A DNA stretch of 64,000 bases, taken from assembly GCF_023195925.1 (NCBI RefSeq), contig NZ_JALPRE010000001.1:186001-250000 (forward strand), in the 5' to 3' direction. Under the pieces are notes generated by a model that made no database searches, was not told where the DNA came from, and was given only the letters and a program-made list of their open reading frames with translations. Shown here one piece after another: positions 37,469 through 46,205 of this stretch (the first letter of the stretch is position 1; each line of letters starts with the position of its first letter). The DNA is from Aquimarina acroporae (lineage in GTDB: Bacteria > Bacteroidota > Bacteroidia > Flavobacteriales > Flavobacteriaceae). A program made the translations under genes and the position numbers.

Positions 37469-37508
37469 TTGTCAAATTTTATTAGGATTATCGTGTCCTA
37501 AATATAAA

Positions 37509-38417
37509 CTAATTTGAACTTCTGTATTGTGTTGGAGTTAATCCTGTTTTGGATTTAAATAACTTATTAAAACTCTGGGGGTACTCAAATCCAAAATCAT
37601 AAGCAATTTCACTTATTGATTTTGATGTAGTCAACATTTTTGTTTTTGCCTGATCTATCAAAAAACTATTAATATGCTCCTTCGCACTAATTCCGGTTTC
37701 GTTTTTAAGTAAGTCACCTAAATAGTTTGCAGACATATTTAGCTTATTTGCACAATAACTTACCGTTAACACTCCAAGATCTTTATATTTTTCAGAATCA
37801 AAATACTCAGACATAATTTCTTGGAATTTCGTGACAAGATCTTTATTTAGGTTGGTTCTCGTAAAAAACTGACGATCATAATAACGTTTACAATATTTAA
37901 GAAGTAAATCTATATTGGTTATAATCAACTCCTGGCTGTGTTTATCGATATTTTGATTATACTCTTTTTCGATCTTTTTCACAAGATCTGTCAATGAGCT
38001 TTTTTCTTCATCAGATAAATGTAAAGCTTCATTAGTTTCATAGTTAAAAAAAGAATAGTCTTTAATTATTTTACCTAGTTCTGATTTATGAATTAAATCT
38101 GGGTGAAATAATAATGTCCAACCTGAAGATCCTTTGTATTCGGGACGATTTTCTATTTTAATAGTTTGATTAGGCTTCATAAACACCATGGTTCCCTCTT
38201 GAAAGTCATATGAATTCCGACCATAATTTAATGAACCCGAGATTCCCAATTTTAGACTAATCTGATAAAAACTAAAAACATAAGAATGATCTCCATAATC
38301 ATAATTAGTCATCTTATCTGTAATTGGTAAAACAGACACTAACGGATGCTTTGGTTTAGGGAATTGTAAAAAATCATGCACCTGACTTATAGTTTCTATG
38401 TTTATGATGTTTTTCAT
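37509..38417 (-). CDS. AraC-family transcriptional regulator
   Basis: A 302-residue regulator: cupin-like N-terminus (SYVFSFYQISLKLGISG, GTMVFMKPNQTIKIENRPEY) and C-terminal HTH_18 (LNMSANYLGDLLKNETGISAKEHINSF ... KSISEIAYDFGFEYPQSFNKLFKSKTGLTPTQYR). Only 6 nt downstream of an SRPBCC gene, so the two are cotranscribed. Confidence 0.88.
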   Translation of the reverse strand: MKNIINIETISQVHDFLQFPKPKHPLVSVLPITDKMTNYDYGDHSYVFSFYQISLKLGISGSLNYGRNSYDFQEGTMVFMKPNQTIKIENRPEYKGSSGWTLLFHPDLIHKSELGKIIKDYSFFNYETNEALHLSDEEKSSLTDLVKKIEKEYNQNIDKHSQELIITNIDLLLKYCKRYYDRQFFTRTNLNKDLVTKFQEIMSEYFDSEKYKDLGVLTVSYCANKLNMSANYLGDLLKNETGISAKEHINSFLIDQAKTKMLTTSKSISEIAYDFGFEYPQSFNKLFKSKTGLTPTQYRSSN

Positions 38418-38423
38418 TAATAA

Positions 38424-38915
38424 CTAATTTAAAGATTCTACACGAGTTTTTAATGCATTATTCAATTTTGCATAAGCCTCTTCAACAGGTTTAGGGTTCC
38501 AAAAATTGACTCCAATCCCTTTATAATCTTCATGAATCACTACCATTGTTTGGTTTTCTAAAGGTACTAAGGAATATTTATGGTTATAGGTTAATACCAT
38601 AGGAATCCCTCCTGCCTGATTTAATAATACATTAGGTTCTATTTTAATAACTGTGGCTGGTATTTCACTTTGGTTGTTTACATCTTGTGTAAATTGATAT
38701 GTTACTTCATTACCTTCTCTTACCTCTCCTGCAATCAATTTCATAACAGGATTCCATTCTTTATAGCTATTTGTATCTATTAAAACCATCCAAACCTTTT
38801 CTGATGATGCATCAATCACAACTTCATGATGCACAGATTTTTTTCCTGTGAAATATAGAATGACTAGAATTACGATCAGAACTAGAATTACTATAATAAT
38901 TTTAGAGTTAAACAT
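38424..38915 (-). CDS. SRPBCC-family membrane-anchored protein
   Basis: A 163-residue protein with one N-terminal membrane helix (IIIVILVLIVILVILYF) and a START/Bet v 1-like domain (HHEVVIDASSEKVWMVLIDTNSYKEWNPVM ... HEDYKGIGVNFWNP). Members bind hydrophobic ligands. It precedes an AraC regulator, possibly as the ligand-linked partner of a small operon with the hydrolase at 39.2-40.1 kb. Confidence 0.8.
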   Translation of the reverse strand: MFNSKIIIVILVLIVILVILYFTGKKSVHHEVVIDASSEKVWMVLIDTNSYKEWNPVMKLIAGEVREGNEVTYQFTQDVNNQSEIPATVIKIEPNVLLNQAGGIPMVLTYNHKYSLVPLENQTMVVIHEDYKGIGVNFWNPKPVEEAYAKLNNALKTRVESLN

Positions 38916-38957
38916 ATATTCATTTTTTGGTTATTAAAATTTTCTATATCCCTTTAA

Positions 38958-39158
38958 CTACTTCCAGTAATTGTTTGCAGTAGCAATTGTATGAAAATTA
39001 AGTGCTATCAATTGAGAAGAAATAGTCATATCAACAACTTCTGAGGCATATTTTAATTTTGTTTTATTAAAAAGCTTCCCTCTAGATTGACTTGCTTCTA
39101 ATCTCATTTGAGACAATTTAACCACAAGCTCAAAACCTTTTTGAGGGTTATTTATGAT
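38958..39158 (-). pseudogene. C-terminal remnant of an unidentified protein
   Basis: A 66-codon open stretch without a usable start, bounded upstream by an in-frame stop (TAG), with protein-like helical composition: PQKGFELVVKLSQMRLEASQ followed by TKLKYASEVVDM and ending ATANNYWK before its own TAG. It lies between the SRPBCC and hydrolase genes. It looks like the tail of a decayed gene; no family is recognised. Confidence 0.45.
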
Positions 39159-39200
39159 CTATGAAGGGAGCTATAAATGGTCATTTTTCATTTCTTTATC

Positions 39201-40076
39201 TTAATTAAGATATTTATCAAACCATTGGACAATTTTTTTAGGGTTTTTACCCAGCCATGCGTAAGCCGCGCCACGTTTTTTTTCTAAATCTATCATGAGT
39301 AGCTCTTTCTCGACAGTTAAATCTTCATAATATTGCTGTACCATTCCCATATTGGTCATAGGATCATTACTATTTTGTATCACCAATGTCGGTACCGAAA
39401 TATCTTTTACATACGGTAAAAAGGAATCCCCATCTAGAGCTATATTACGCTTACTTTTGTTGTATTTATTTCCTGCATTTATTAGAAAATTTGGTAACCC
39501 CATAGCTTTTACAAAGTAATCATAAGTCAAGGGTTGTATTGAAATCATAGTTTTCAAGTTTGTAAATTGTTTCATGTCTTCCATACCAAATGCAAAAGTA
39601 CTGGCTCCTTGTCCCATACAAATCGATAACAATCCTATGTTAGCGTTTTGATAATCATTATGACTAGACACAAATTGTAAAGCGGCTACAACATCTTTAC
39701 GTTCCTCTAGTCCCCAGGTTACCCAACCATGCTGTTCGCTATTTCCATGATTACGCATATCATACATTAATATCGAATATCCGGCTTCAACCAAGTATTT
39801 GGCTTGATCCAAAAAATGAATATCGTCTGTCCACAATACGTTTTTCATCATTCCTTTACCTTCTTGTGTAAATCCACATCTGGAGCATTGTACACCAAAA
39901 TGTGACTGAATAATAATTTTGTCGGTCCCACCTTTAATTAACCAACCTGATAACTTGACTCCATCAGAGGTTTCAAAGGTTACATTTTCATAACTTAAAT
40001 TGTATTTATCTGGAGTTTCAAACACCGGAGACTTACCAGGTTTAACCATCATATCTGATATCATTTTACCGAACAT
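39201..40076 (-). CDS. Alpha/beta hydrolase with Cys nucleophile elbow
   Basis: A 291-residue hydrolase without signal peptide. Motifs: VKLSGWLIKGG, IIIQSHFG (oxyanion), YDMRNHGNSE and the elbow GLLSICMGQGAS, where Cys takes the place of Ser. A catalytic Asp is likely in VIQNSNDPMTN; no His is obvious near the end (KKRGAAYAWLGKNPKKI). A CxxC-like QCSRCGF lies near residue 65. Activity may be altered or lost. Placed with AraC and SRPBCC genes in one direction. Confidence 0.75.
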   Translation of the reverse strand: MFGKMISDMMVKPGKSPVFETPDKYNLSYENVTFETSDGVKLSGWLIKGGTDKIIIQSHFGVQCSRCGFTQEGKGMMKNVLWTDDIHFLDQAKYLVEAGYSILMYDMRNHGNSEQHGWVTWGLEERKDVVAALQFVSSHNDYQNANIGLLSICMGQGASTFAFGMEDMKQFTNLKTMISIQPLTYDYFVKAMGLPNFLINAGNKYNKSKRNIALDGDSFLPYVKDISVPTLVIQNSNDPMTNMGMVQQYYEDLTVEKELLMIDLEKKRGAAYAWLGKNPKKIVQWFDKYLN

Positions 40077-40223
40077 AATTGCTGATTTTTAAATTTTACA
40101 CAAATTTAATTATCAGATGTTGAGTTCAATAAACCATTTTACTTGATAAGTAAACCGTTTTACTTCTAGTAAATAAAAATGATCTAATTTGAATAAAATT
40201 GAAAACGAATTTTACCCCAAAAT

Positions 40224-40355
40224 CTAAGATCTTATTTTTTCTAATTCATCTTTAGATTCAAAAGAGATGATAAATTTGGTTCCTTTACCCAACTCGCTTT
40301 CACAATGAATTTTACCTTTCATGGATTCGATAGCCTTATCATAACTAGAGACTGG
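40224..40355 (-). pseudogene. C-terminal remnant of a histidine kinase
   Basis: A minus-strand open stretch encodes YDKAIESMKGKIHCESELGK GTKF-type sequence, the last G-box strand of a HATPase_c domain (compare MGGKIWVESELGKGSTF in ordinary kinases), then a charged tail ending KIRS and TAG. All catalytic parts upstream are missing. The homology stops near 40350, where a plus-strand gene fragment begins. Confidence 0.65.
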
Positions 40356-40510
40356 ATTAACTTTGGTGTAAATGTTGGGTACTATGAAGGAGTCATTGTA
40401 TCTGGTCTACAAGCAGGTCAAGTGGTTCGTAACATATTAGGATTACCAAGCGGAACCAAAATTTTCAGTGGAGTGCAATTAATGCAATCCGTTTTTAAAT
40501 CATATAAAAA
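40350..40510 (+). pseudogene. C-terminal remnant of an unidentified enzyme (FAD-oxidoreductase-like end)
   Basis: In the plus strand the sequence encodes INFGVNVGYYEGVIVSGLQA followed by GQVVRNILGLPSGTKIF and LMQSVFKSYKN, clearly protein-like and similar in form to the C-terminal Gly-rich FAD-contact end of flavin oxidoreductases (YYEG..SGLQA). Its N-terminal part is absent, and the open frame extends backward only as antisense of the kinase remnant. It is followed at once by a strong terminator, as a gene end should be. Confidence 0.45.
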
Positions 40511-40511
40511 C

Positions 40512-40549
40512 AAACGCGTTGATACATTGAATCAACGCGTTTTTGTTTT
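40512..40549 (+). terminator. Rho-independent terminator
   Basis: A perfect 12-bp stem (40512-40523 with 40531-40542), 7-nt loop and TTTTTGTTTT tract. It belongs to the truncated plus-strand gene just before it. Confidence 0.85.
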
Positions 40550-40572
40550 AGAAAATCTTTATATAGTTTACC

Positions 40573-41190
40573 TTATTCAAAAGATGTCTCTCCGGTATTT
40601 GGATTATACACGTAGTTAAACGTATAATATCTAGCATCTTGAGAAGTATCTTGATCTTTATAATAGCTCAAAATCTCAACTTTAGCATAATTCCCATTTC
40701 TGGTTCTAAATACCAATACCTTACCAGGAATAGGAGAAATGATATTGGTCATAAAGTTATAGTTATACCATCCATTATCGCTTCCAGTAGGGATAGCAAA
40801 AGCAGTACTCCCATCTTGTGCAAACGTAAGACCTTCTGCAGAGGTCACACTGGCAAAGGTTCCTGTAGCTATTGCTGCTCCCGCTTCACCGTTACGAGAA
40901 GGTTCGTCTGCAGTTCCTGTAACCGCTCCTCCATTTATAGCAATTGTTGTTCCTCTAAACGCAATATCCCAGTCGGTATCGCTAGTAGTAACTTCTCCTG
41001 AAGCAAAATCAAATTTAGTAAATGGGCCACCAATATCCTGTCCTGTACCCTGTCCACCAGTTTGCGGAGCAGATAAATTCGCTACTTGCTCAGATTGAAT
41101 GGGCTCTGGATTTAGTCCATTATCATCATCGTCACTACATGCGACAAATAAAAAGCTAAAAATTGTAAGTAATAAAATTCCTTTTTTCAT
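40573..41190 (-). CDS. hmuY: HmuY-family heme-binding lipoprotein
   Basis: About 205 residues from the Met at 41190, which gives a lipobox (IFSFLFVACSDDDDNG); the frame opens 30 codons earlier inside the receptor gene. The HmuY signature is present: FDFASGEVTTSDTDWDIAFRGTTIAIN, a GWYNYN segment and YYTFNYVYNPNTGETSF at the end. HmuY-type proteins bind heme at the cell surface and pass it to a TonB receptor, which here is the gene directly upstream. Confidence 0.85.
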   Translation of the reverse strand: MKKGILLLTIFSFLFVACSDDDDNGLNPEPIQSEQVANLSAPQTGGQGTGQDIGGPFTKFDFASGEVTTSDTDWDIAFRGTTIAINGGAVTGTADEPSRNGEAGAAIATGTFASVTSAEGLTFAQDGSTAFAIPTGSDNGWYNYNFMTNIISPIPGKVLVFRTRNGNYAKVEILSYYKDQDTSQDARYYTFNYVYNPNTGETSFE

Positions 41191-41206
41191 TTTGATTGTG
41201 TTTAAA

Positions 41207-43288
41207 TTAAAAATTGTAGTTAAGCCTTGAATACAACTGTATTCCGGGTAAAGTAGGTACTCCAGAGTCTGTATAATCAAACAGATTATTGGCTCCTATT
41301 TGTAGATTGAAGTTTTTGAATAATGTTTTGGTTGCTGCAATATTTGTGGTTACAAAACCATCTATAAAACTGGTATCATAATCATCAATAAGACCATTAC
41401 CATTAGTATCGAATAATGCATATTTACTACGATAGATTAGTCTTAGGTTTATATTCGCATCGATAGCTGAGATTTCATAAAATATTTTAAAATTGGCATT
41501 ATGTCTAGAGCGATTTACCAATCCGAAATATTCAGATTTTTCTACTGCTATGGTTTCATTGGTTTCTGGATCACGAGCAAATACCTCACCCCTTTTTACT
41601 TGATCTTCTTTGGTTTTATCAAAAGCATATAGTAATTGATAGCCGGCATTAATAGTAAAATGATTGTTGAGCTTATATCCAAAATTGGCTTCTAGACCTG
41701 TAGTATAGATTTCGTCGAAATTAAAATAGCTAAATACATTTTGACCATTAGTTTTTCTAGCTATAATTTGAGTGTCGATCAAGTTTTGAAAGTCATTCCT
41801 GAAAAAGTTTATTTCAGAATTCCAATTCTTCTTTTTGTATGTAAGCCCTATATTATATCCTATAGAACTTTCGGCCTCCAAAGGATCTTGCAAATCACTC
41901 TCGGGCACCACAATATCGAGTATTTGTCCTTGATCCTGTAGTTCTCGTAACTTATCTATAGCTACATTGTATCCAAGAACCGTATACCCCACAGCAGAAT
42001 TAGTAAAATCAAAATACAACTGTCTAAAATCGGGAGCCTTAAATCCATAACCCACAGAAGCTTTTGCAGCAATATGATCTGTGATTTTGTACCTTATCGC
42101 CAGTTTCGGGCTTAATTGATTACTATATTCTGAATGATTATCAAAACGTGCTCCGGCAATGATATTAAGTTTTTCAAACAGGTCTACATCATATTGTATA
42201 TATGCATATTGTGAAGTAAAGTCTACTTTCTCATCGAAAAACGTGCGATCTAACTCATCATACTGATATCCGAATCCTGAAGTTAGTTTACTATTATTTT
42301 CAAAAGTATAAGTTCCTCTGATCTCAGGCCTAAGTAAACGTTGATCAAAATTACTATCACTCAAGACATCATCAGATATGGGATCAACTAATTTTTCCGT
42401 AGCATTGTAGTTTGTATAGTAGAATTCATACTCAAGGGCTAATTTTGAGTTGAATGCATGATCAAATCTCAAATGGGCATTCCATTCCTCTTCTTTACTA
42501 TCTCCTTCAAAACTAGTTTCATTTACTGTGAAACCAGCATCCTGATTTTGATTATAATATCTACCGGAAGCAAATACAGATAATTTATCTGAGAAATCGT
42601 TATATACCCTAGCATTGAATGTATAATTTTCAAAAGGGTTTACCGTCTGCCCTTCAACATCTGGATTAAGATCATACCCTTCACTAGAAAATCGATTTGC
42701 AAAAAGACCATATCCAAAATTGTTTATACGCTGCTTGAGATCCAAGTTGATATCCTGTTGAGTAAAGCTACCTATTCTGTAAGAAGCACTCCCCGATATG
42801 GTCTCAGTTTTTGGTTTTTCAGTTATAATATTAATCACACCTCCCAAAGCTTCAGAACCGTATAAACTACTTGACGGCCCTTTTACTACTTCAATCTGTT
42901 TTATATTTCCAACGGTGAGCCGACTAATGTCAAAGTTACCAGCGCTACGTCCGACCAAAGGGACACCATCAATTAAAACCAGTATATAATCGGAAGCTAT
43001 TCCTTGAATTTGTACTCCCTCAAAACCACTTTCATCGGCAACAGTAATGATGCCCGTTTGTTCATTTAGAATTTCATCTAATCGAATGGTTCCTGACTTT
43101 ATAATATTCTCTTTGCTAACCAGGGTAACTGGTAATGGTAGCGATGAAAGTTGACGCGCAGTACGGGTAGCTGTAAGTACTACCTCATCTATTTCTGTAA
43201 CCTTTGTAGTATCAACAAATTTTTCTTGTGAAAATATTTTTGCAGCTACCAAAAAAAATAAAGTGTTAATTAACAATGTTTTGCGCAT
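41207..43288 (-). CDS. TonB-dependent receptor (HmuR-like, heme/siderophore)
   Basis: A 693-residue receptor: signal peptide (FLVAAKIFSQ), TonB-box-like region (EIDEVVLTATRT), plug (about 45-150: GIITVADESGFEGVQIQGIASDY, VKGPSSSLYGSEALGGVINI) and a barrel ending IQLYSRLNYNF. It lacks the CarboxypepD_reg extension of the other receptors here. Immediate cotranscription with HmuY indicates heme or iron uptake. It diverges from a DUF6607-led operon over 110 nt that contains a shared palindrome. Confidence 0.88.
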   Translation of the reverse strand: MRKTLLINTLFFLVAAKIFSQEKFVDTTKVTEIDEVVLTATRTARQLSSLPLPVTLVSKENIIKSGTIRLDEILNEQTGIITVADESGFEGVQIQGIASDYILVLIDGVPLVGRSAGNFDISRLTVGNIKQIEVVKGPSSSLYGSEALGGVINIITEKPKTETISGSASYRIGSFTQQDINLDLKQRINNFGYGLFANRFSSEGYDLNPDVEGQTVNPFENYTFNARVYNDFSDKLSVFASGRYYNQNQDAGFTVNETSFEGDSKEEEWNAHLRFDHAFNSKLALEYEFYYTNYNATEKLVDPISDDVLSDSNFDQRLLRPEIRGTYTFENNSKLTSGFGYQYDELDRTFFDEKVDFTSQYAYIQYDVDLFEKLNIIAGARFDNHSEYSNQLSPKLAIRYKITDHIAAKASVGYGFKAPDFRQLYFDFTNSAVGYTVLGYNVAIDKLRELQDQGQILDIVVPESDLQDPLEAESSIGYNIGLTYKKKNWNSEINFFRNDFQNLIDTQIIARKTNGQNVFSYFNFDEIYTTGLEANFGYKLNNHFTINAGYQLLYAFDKTKEDQVKRGEVFARDPETNETIAVEKSEYFGLVNRSRHNANFKIFYEISAIDANINLRLIYRSKYALFDTNGNGLIDDYDTSFIDGFVTTNIAATKTLFKNFNLQIGANNLFDYTDSGVPTLPGIQLYSRLNYNF

Positions 43289-43320
43289 AATTATTATTTA
43301 TAACCATTCTTAATAGAGCG

Positions 43321-43369
43321 CAAATATATTTCTTATTTTTATTTATTCTAAATAAAATTAATATTTTTG
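43321..43369. promoter_or_regulatory. Divergent promoters with a central palindrome in the iron locus
   Basis: Minus-strand TATATTTG (43321-43328) and plus-strand TATTTTTG (43362-43369) both fit TAnnTTTG and point at the receptor and DUF6607 genes. Between them TTTATT-CTA-AATAAA (43342-43356) is a perfect 6-3-6 inverted repeat lying upstream of both -7 elements. An iron-responsive repressor operator is a reasonable guess; no experimental match is known to me. Confidence 0.5.
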
Positions 43370-43398
43370 TAGAAAATTTAAACAAACAAAATCATCGA

Positions 43399-44301
43399 AT
43401 GAAAACAATAACCTCTATTGCATTTGGACTTATACTTACATGCACTCTAAATGCACAAAACAAAAAAGACAGGGACATTAGTGCTATTAAAAGTATGTGT
43501 GGTTGTTTTGAAGTGACCTTTAACTTTGCAGAAACCTTTCAATACAGCAAAGACTCTCTTTATAAAGGTTCAAAATCTAAAACCGATAAAGGTCTTGAGT
43601 GGGCCGAGCTAGTAGTAGATGAAAAAGATAAGGTTTCTATTCAACACATTCTACAAGTTGGGAATCCCACAAAACCCCATATCGTTAAACATTGGAGGCA
43701 AGATTGGTTATATGAAAATACAGACTTCTACATGTTCAACAGTAATAACAAATGGGTATTTCAAAATCTACCAGATACTAGTGTAAAAGGACAATGGACC
43801 CAAAAGGTATATCAGGTTGATGATAGCCCCAGGTACGAAGGATCTTCAACATGGGTACACGTAGATGGTAAAAGTTTTTGGGAAAATACTACCCCTGCTC
43901 CTCTTCCAAGACGCGAAAAAACCACAAGAAGTGATTACAACCTTATGATACGTGGTAACAGACACGAAATTACCAATGCTGGCTGGGTACACGATCAGGA
44001 CAATGAGAAAATTGTACGTGAAGCTGGAAAAGAAGATTTTCTATTGGCGAAAGAAAAAGGATATAACACCTACGTTAAAGTTGATGATAGTAGATGTAAA
44101 GCCGCAGCAGACTGGTGGAAAACGAATCAAGAAAAATGGGCTTTAGTTCGTGGTAAGTGGGATGAAATATTTGCTAGAAATGCTGATTTGTCTTTAGAAG
44201 CTAAAGTAGACAATAAAACACTATACAAACATTTGTTTTCTGAAGATTATACTCAAGAAAATGATATTGCTAAAGTAATCGAGTCATTTGTAAAGAAATA
44301 A
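43399..44301 (+). CDS. DUF6607 family exported protein
   Basis: A 300-residue protein with a signal peptide (FGLILTCTLNAQ), followed by MCGCFEVTFNFAETF, HWRQDWLYEN, TQKVYQVDDSPRYEGSSTWVH and RGNRHEITNAGWVHDQDN, which mark DUF6607. The family appears in iron/heme gene clusters of Bacteroidota; its role is unknown. First gene of a four-gene plus-strand operon (gaps 4, 1 and 12 nt). Confidence 0.75.
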   Translation: MKTITSIAFGLILTCTLNAQNKKDRDISAIKSMCGCFEVTFNFAETFQYSKDSLYKGSKSKTDKGLEWAELVVDEKDKVSIQHILQVGNPTKPHIVKHWRQDWLYENTDFYMFNSNNKWVFQNLPDTSVKGQWTQKVYQVDDSPRYEGSSTWVHVDGKSFWENTTPAPLPRREKTTRSDYNLMIRGNRHEITNAGWVHDQDNEKIVREAGKEDFLLAKEKGYNTYVKVDDSRCKAAADWWKTNQEKWALVRGKWDEIFARNADLSLEAKVDNKTLYKHLFSEDYTQENDIAKVIESFVKK

Positions 44302-44305
44302 AAAA

Positions 44306-45697
44306 ATGAGAATATTATTTTGTACTTGGGTATTCTTACTTACCGCTATTGCTGTTGCTCAAAAAGAAAATATTTTTCTAGATCGCACATATTGGAAAGC
44401 AAATCCTAGCATCGAAGATATAGAACAAAAAATAAAAGAAGGTAATGACGTTTCTGAGCTTAACAGACATTACTTTGATGCTGTATCCTATGCTTTACTT
44501 GAAAAAGTGGATAATACAACTATTAAGCACTTGCTTACCAAAAAAGGAAATGGTGTAAATAAATTAACTCATGATGGAAGAACCTACATCTTTTGGGCTG
44601 CTTATCGTGACAATTTAGAAATGATGCAATTTTTGGTTGATAAAGGTGCTAAAACTGATATTATTGATAGTCATGGGTATACTGTAACCGGTTTTGCTGC
44701 TGCAACAGGTCAACAGAACACTAAACTTTATGATTTTTGCATTGCACACGGAGCAAAGATTAAAGAAGAAAAAAATCACGATGGAGCTAATGCGTTATTA
44801 TTGGTTGCTCCGTTTATTGAAGATTATTCTCTTATAGAGTACTTTGTTGCTAAAGGATTGGATTTAGAAAGTAAAGATGATGCAGGTAATGGGATCTTTA
44901 ATTATGCCTCAAAAAAGGGAAATATAGAACTAATGAATTACCTCATCAAAAAAGGAGTTTCATACAAAAGTTTGAACCAAGAAGGTGGAAATGCAATGAT
45001 TTTCGCCAGCCAGGCTACCCGAGGGCATGCCAACCCCCTAGAAACCTTTACTTTCCTTGAAAAACTGGGTATAGCTCCTAATGTTGTCACTAAAAACGGA
45101 CTAACTCCCTTACATATTTTAGCTTCAAAAAGTAAAGATTCTGATGTCTTAACATACTTTATCAAAAAAGGAATTGACATTAATCAAAAAGATGATAAAG
45201 GTAAAACAGCATTAACTAATGCAGTGGAGAGGAATTCTTTTGATATTGTCCGATTTTTAGTCGAAAATGGCGCAAATGTACTTATAAATGATAAAAAGTG
45301 TAATCACTTAACTCATTATTTGATCAACTCTTACAGCAGCAAAAATTCTAAGGAATTTAATAATAAACTAAACTACTTAACCGAAAAAGGGCTGAATATT
45401 ACTCAACCTCAAGGTAATGGAAATACTTTATTTCATCTAGCTCTTGACAAAAAGGATCTGGGTTTATTGAAAAAAGTTCATGAGTTAGGAATCGATGTAA
45501 ACGCCAAAAATAAAGAAGGAATTACTGCGCTTCATAAAGCAGCGATGACTTCAAAAGATGAAAAGATTCTAAAATATCTTATCTCGATTGGAGCAGATAA
45601 AACCTTAAAGACAGATTTTGATGAGTCTGCTTTAGATTTAGCTCTCGAAAATGAATTATTAAAAGAAAACAATACTGCATTAAATTTTTTAAAATAA
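44306..45697 (+). CDS. Exported ankyrin-repeat protein
   Basis: A 463-residue protein with a signal peptide (LLTAIAVAQ) and about ten ankyrin repeats from residue 70 on, for example GRTYIFWAAYRDNLEMMQFLVDKGA-type, GLTPLHILASKSKDSDVL-type and GITALHKAAMTSKDEKIL-type units. It probably scaffolds interactions in the periplasm within the iron/heme operon. Confidence 0.85.
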   Translation: MRILFCTWVFLLTAIAVAQKENIFLDRTYWKANPSIEDIEQKIKEGNDVSELNRHYFDAVSYALLEKVDNTTIKHLLTKKGNGVNKLTHDGRTYIFWAAYRDNLEMMQFLVDKGAKTDIIDSHGYTVTGFAAATGQQNTKLYDFCIAHGAKIKEEKNHDGANALLLVAPFIEDYSLIEYFVAKGLDLESKDDAGNGIFNYASKKGNIELMNYLIKKGVSYKSLNQEGGNAMIFASQATRGHANPLETFTFLEKLGIAPNVVTKNGLTPLHILASKSKDSDVLTYFIKKGIDINQKDDKGKTALTNAVERNSFDIVRFLVENGANVLINDKKCNHLTHYLINSYSSKNSKEFNNKLNYLTEKGLNITQPQGNGNTLFHLALDKKDLGLLKKVHELGIDVNAKNKEGITALHKAAMTSKDEKILKYLISIGADKTLKTDFDESALDLALENELLKENNTALNFLK

Positions 45698-45698
45698 T

Positions 45699-46193
45699 AT
45701 GAAGAAAAAGCTTCTTTTGGGTCTCTTACCTATTTTAACTTTGGTGATTTTTTCATTCTTAAGTTTTACCACAACTACCGAGAGTACGAAGTATAAGTGT
45801 TTAATACAAATGACCAACTATACTGGAGAAGGCGCTTATGTAATTATTTCTCTACTCGATGCAGAGGGAAACTATGAAAAAACCCTATATGTGCAGGGAG
45901 AAGATGAAGAATGGTATCATGATATTCCAGAATGGTGGAGTTTTTATGGGAAAAGACGTCCAGATATTGATGCTATCACCGGAGCTACGATTAGTGGTGG
46001 TGAAAGAGCAATAAGCGTTATCGAAATTGAAAATGACAAAGTTGACACAGGGTATAAAATTCGATTTGAAACTGCTGTCGAAGATCAGGAATATTATAAG
46101 GATGATCTAGAATTTGAGTTAACATCTCAAACTATCAAAAATAAAGTTGAAGGAAAAGGATTCATACGCTATGTTCGTATGCTCCCACAGTAA
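45699..46193 (+). CDS. DUF2271 domain protein
   Basis: A 164-residue exported protein (hydrophobic leader LLPILTLVIFSFLSF). The DUF2271 pattern is seen in YKCLIQMTNYTGEGAYVIIS, LYVQGEDEEWYHDIPEWWSF and DAITGATISGGER. Such genes sit next to PepSY-domain membrane proteins, as here, and are thought to aid ferric or flavin redox chemistry at the membrane. Starts 1 nt after the ankyrin gene. Confidence 0.8.
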   Translation: MKKKLLLGLLPILTLVIFSFLSFTTTTESTKYKCLIQMTNYTGEGAYVIISLLDAEGNYEKTLYVQGEDEEWYHDIPEWWSFYGKRRPDIDAITGATISGGERAISVIEIENDKVDTGYKIRFETAVEDQEYYKDDLEFELTSQTIKNKVEGKGFIRYVRMLPQ

Positions 46194-46205
46194 TTATTAG
46201 AGTAA

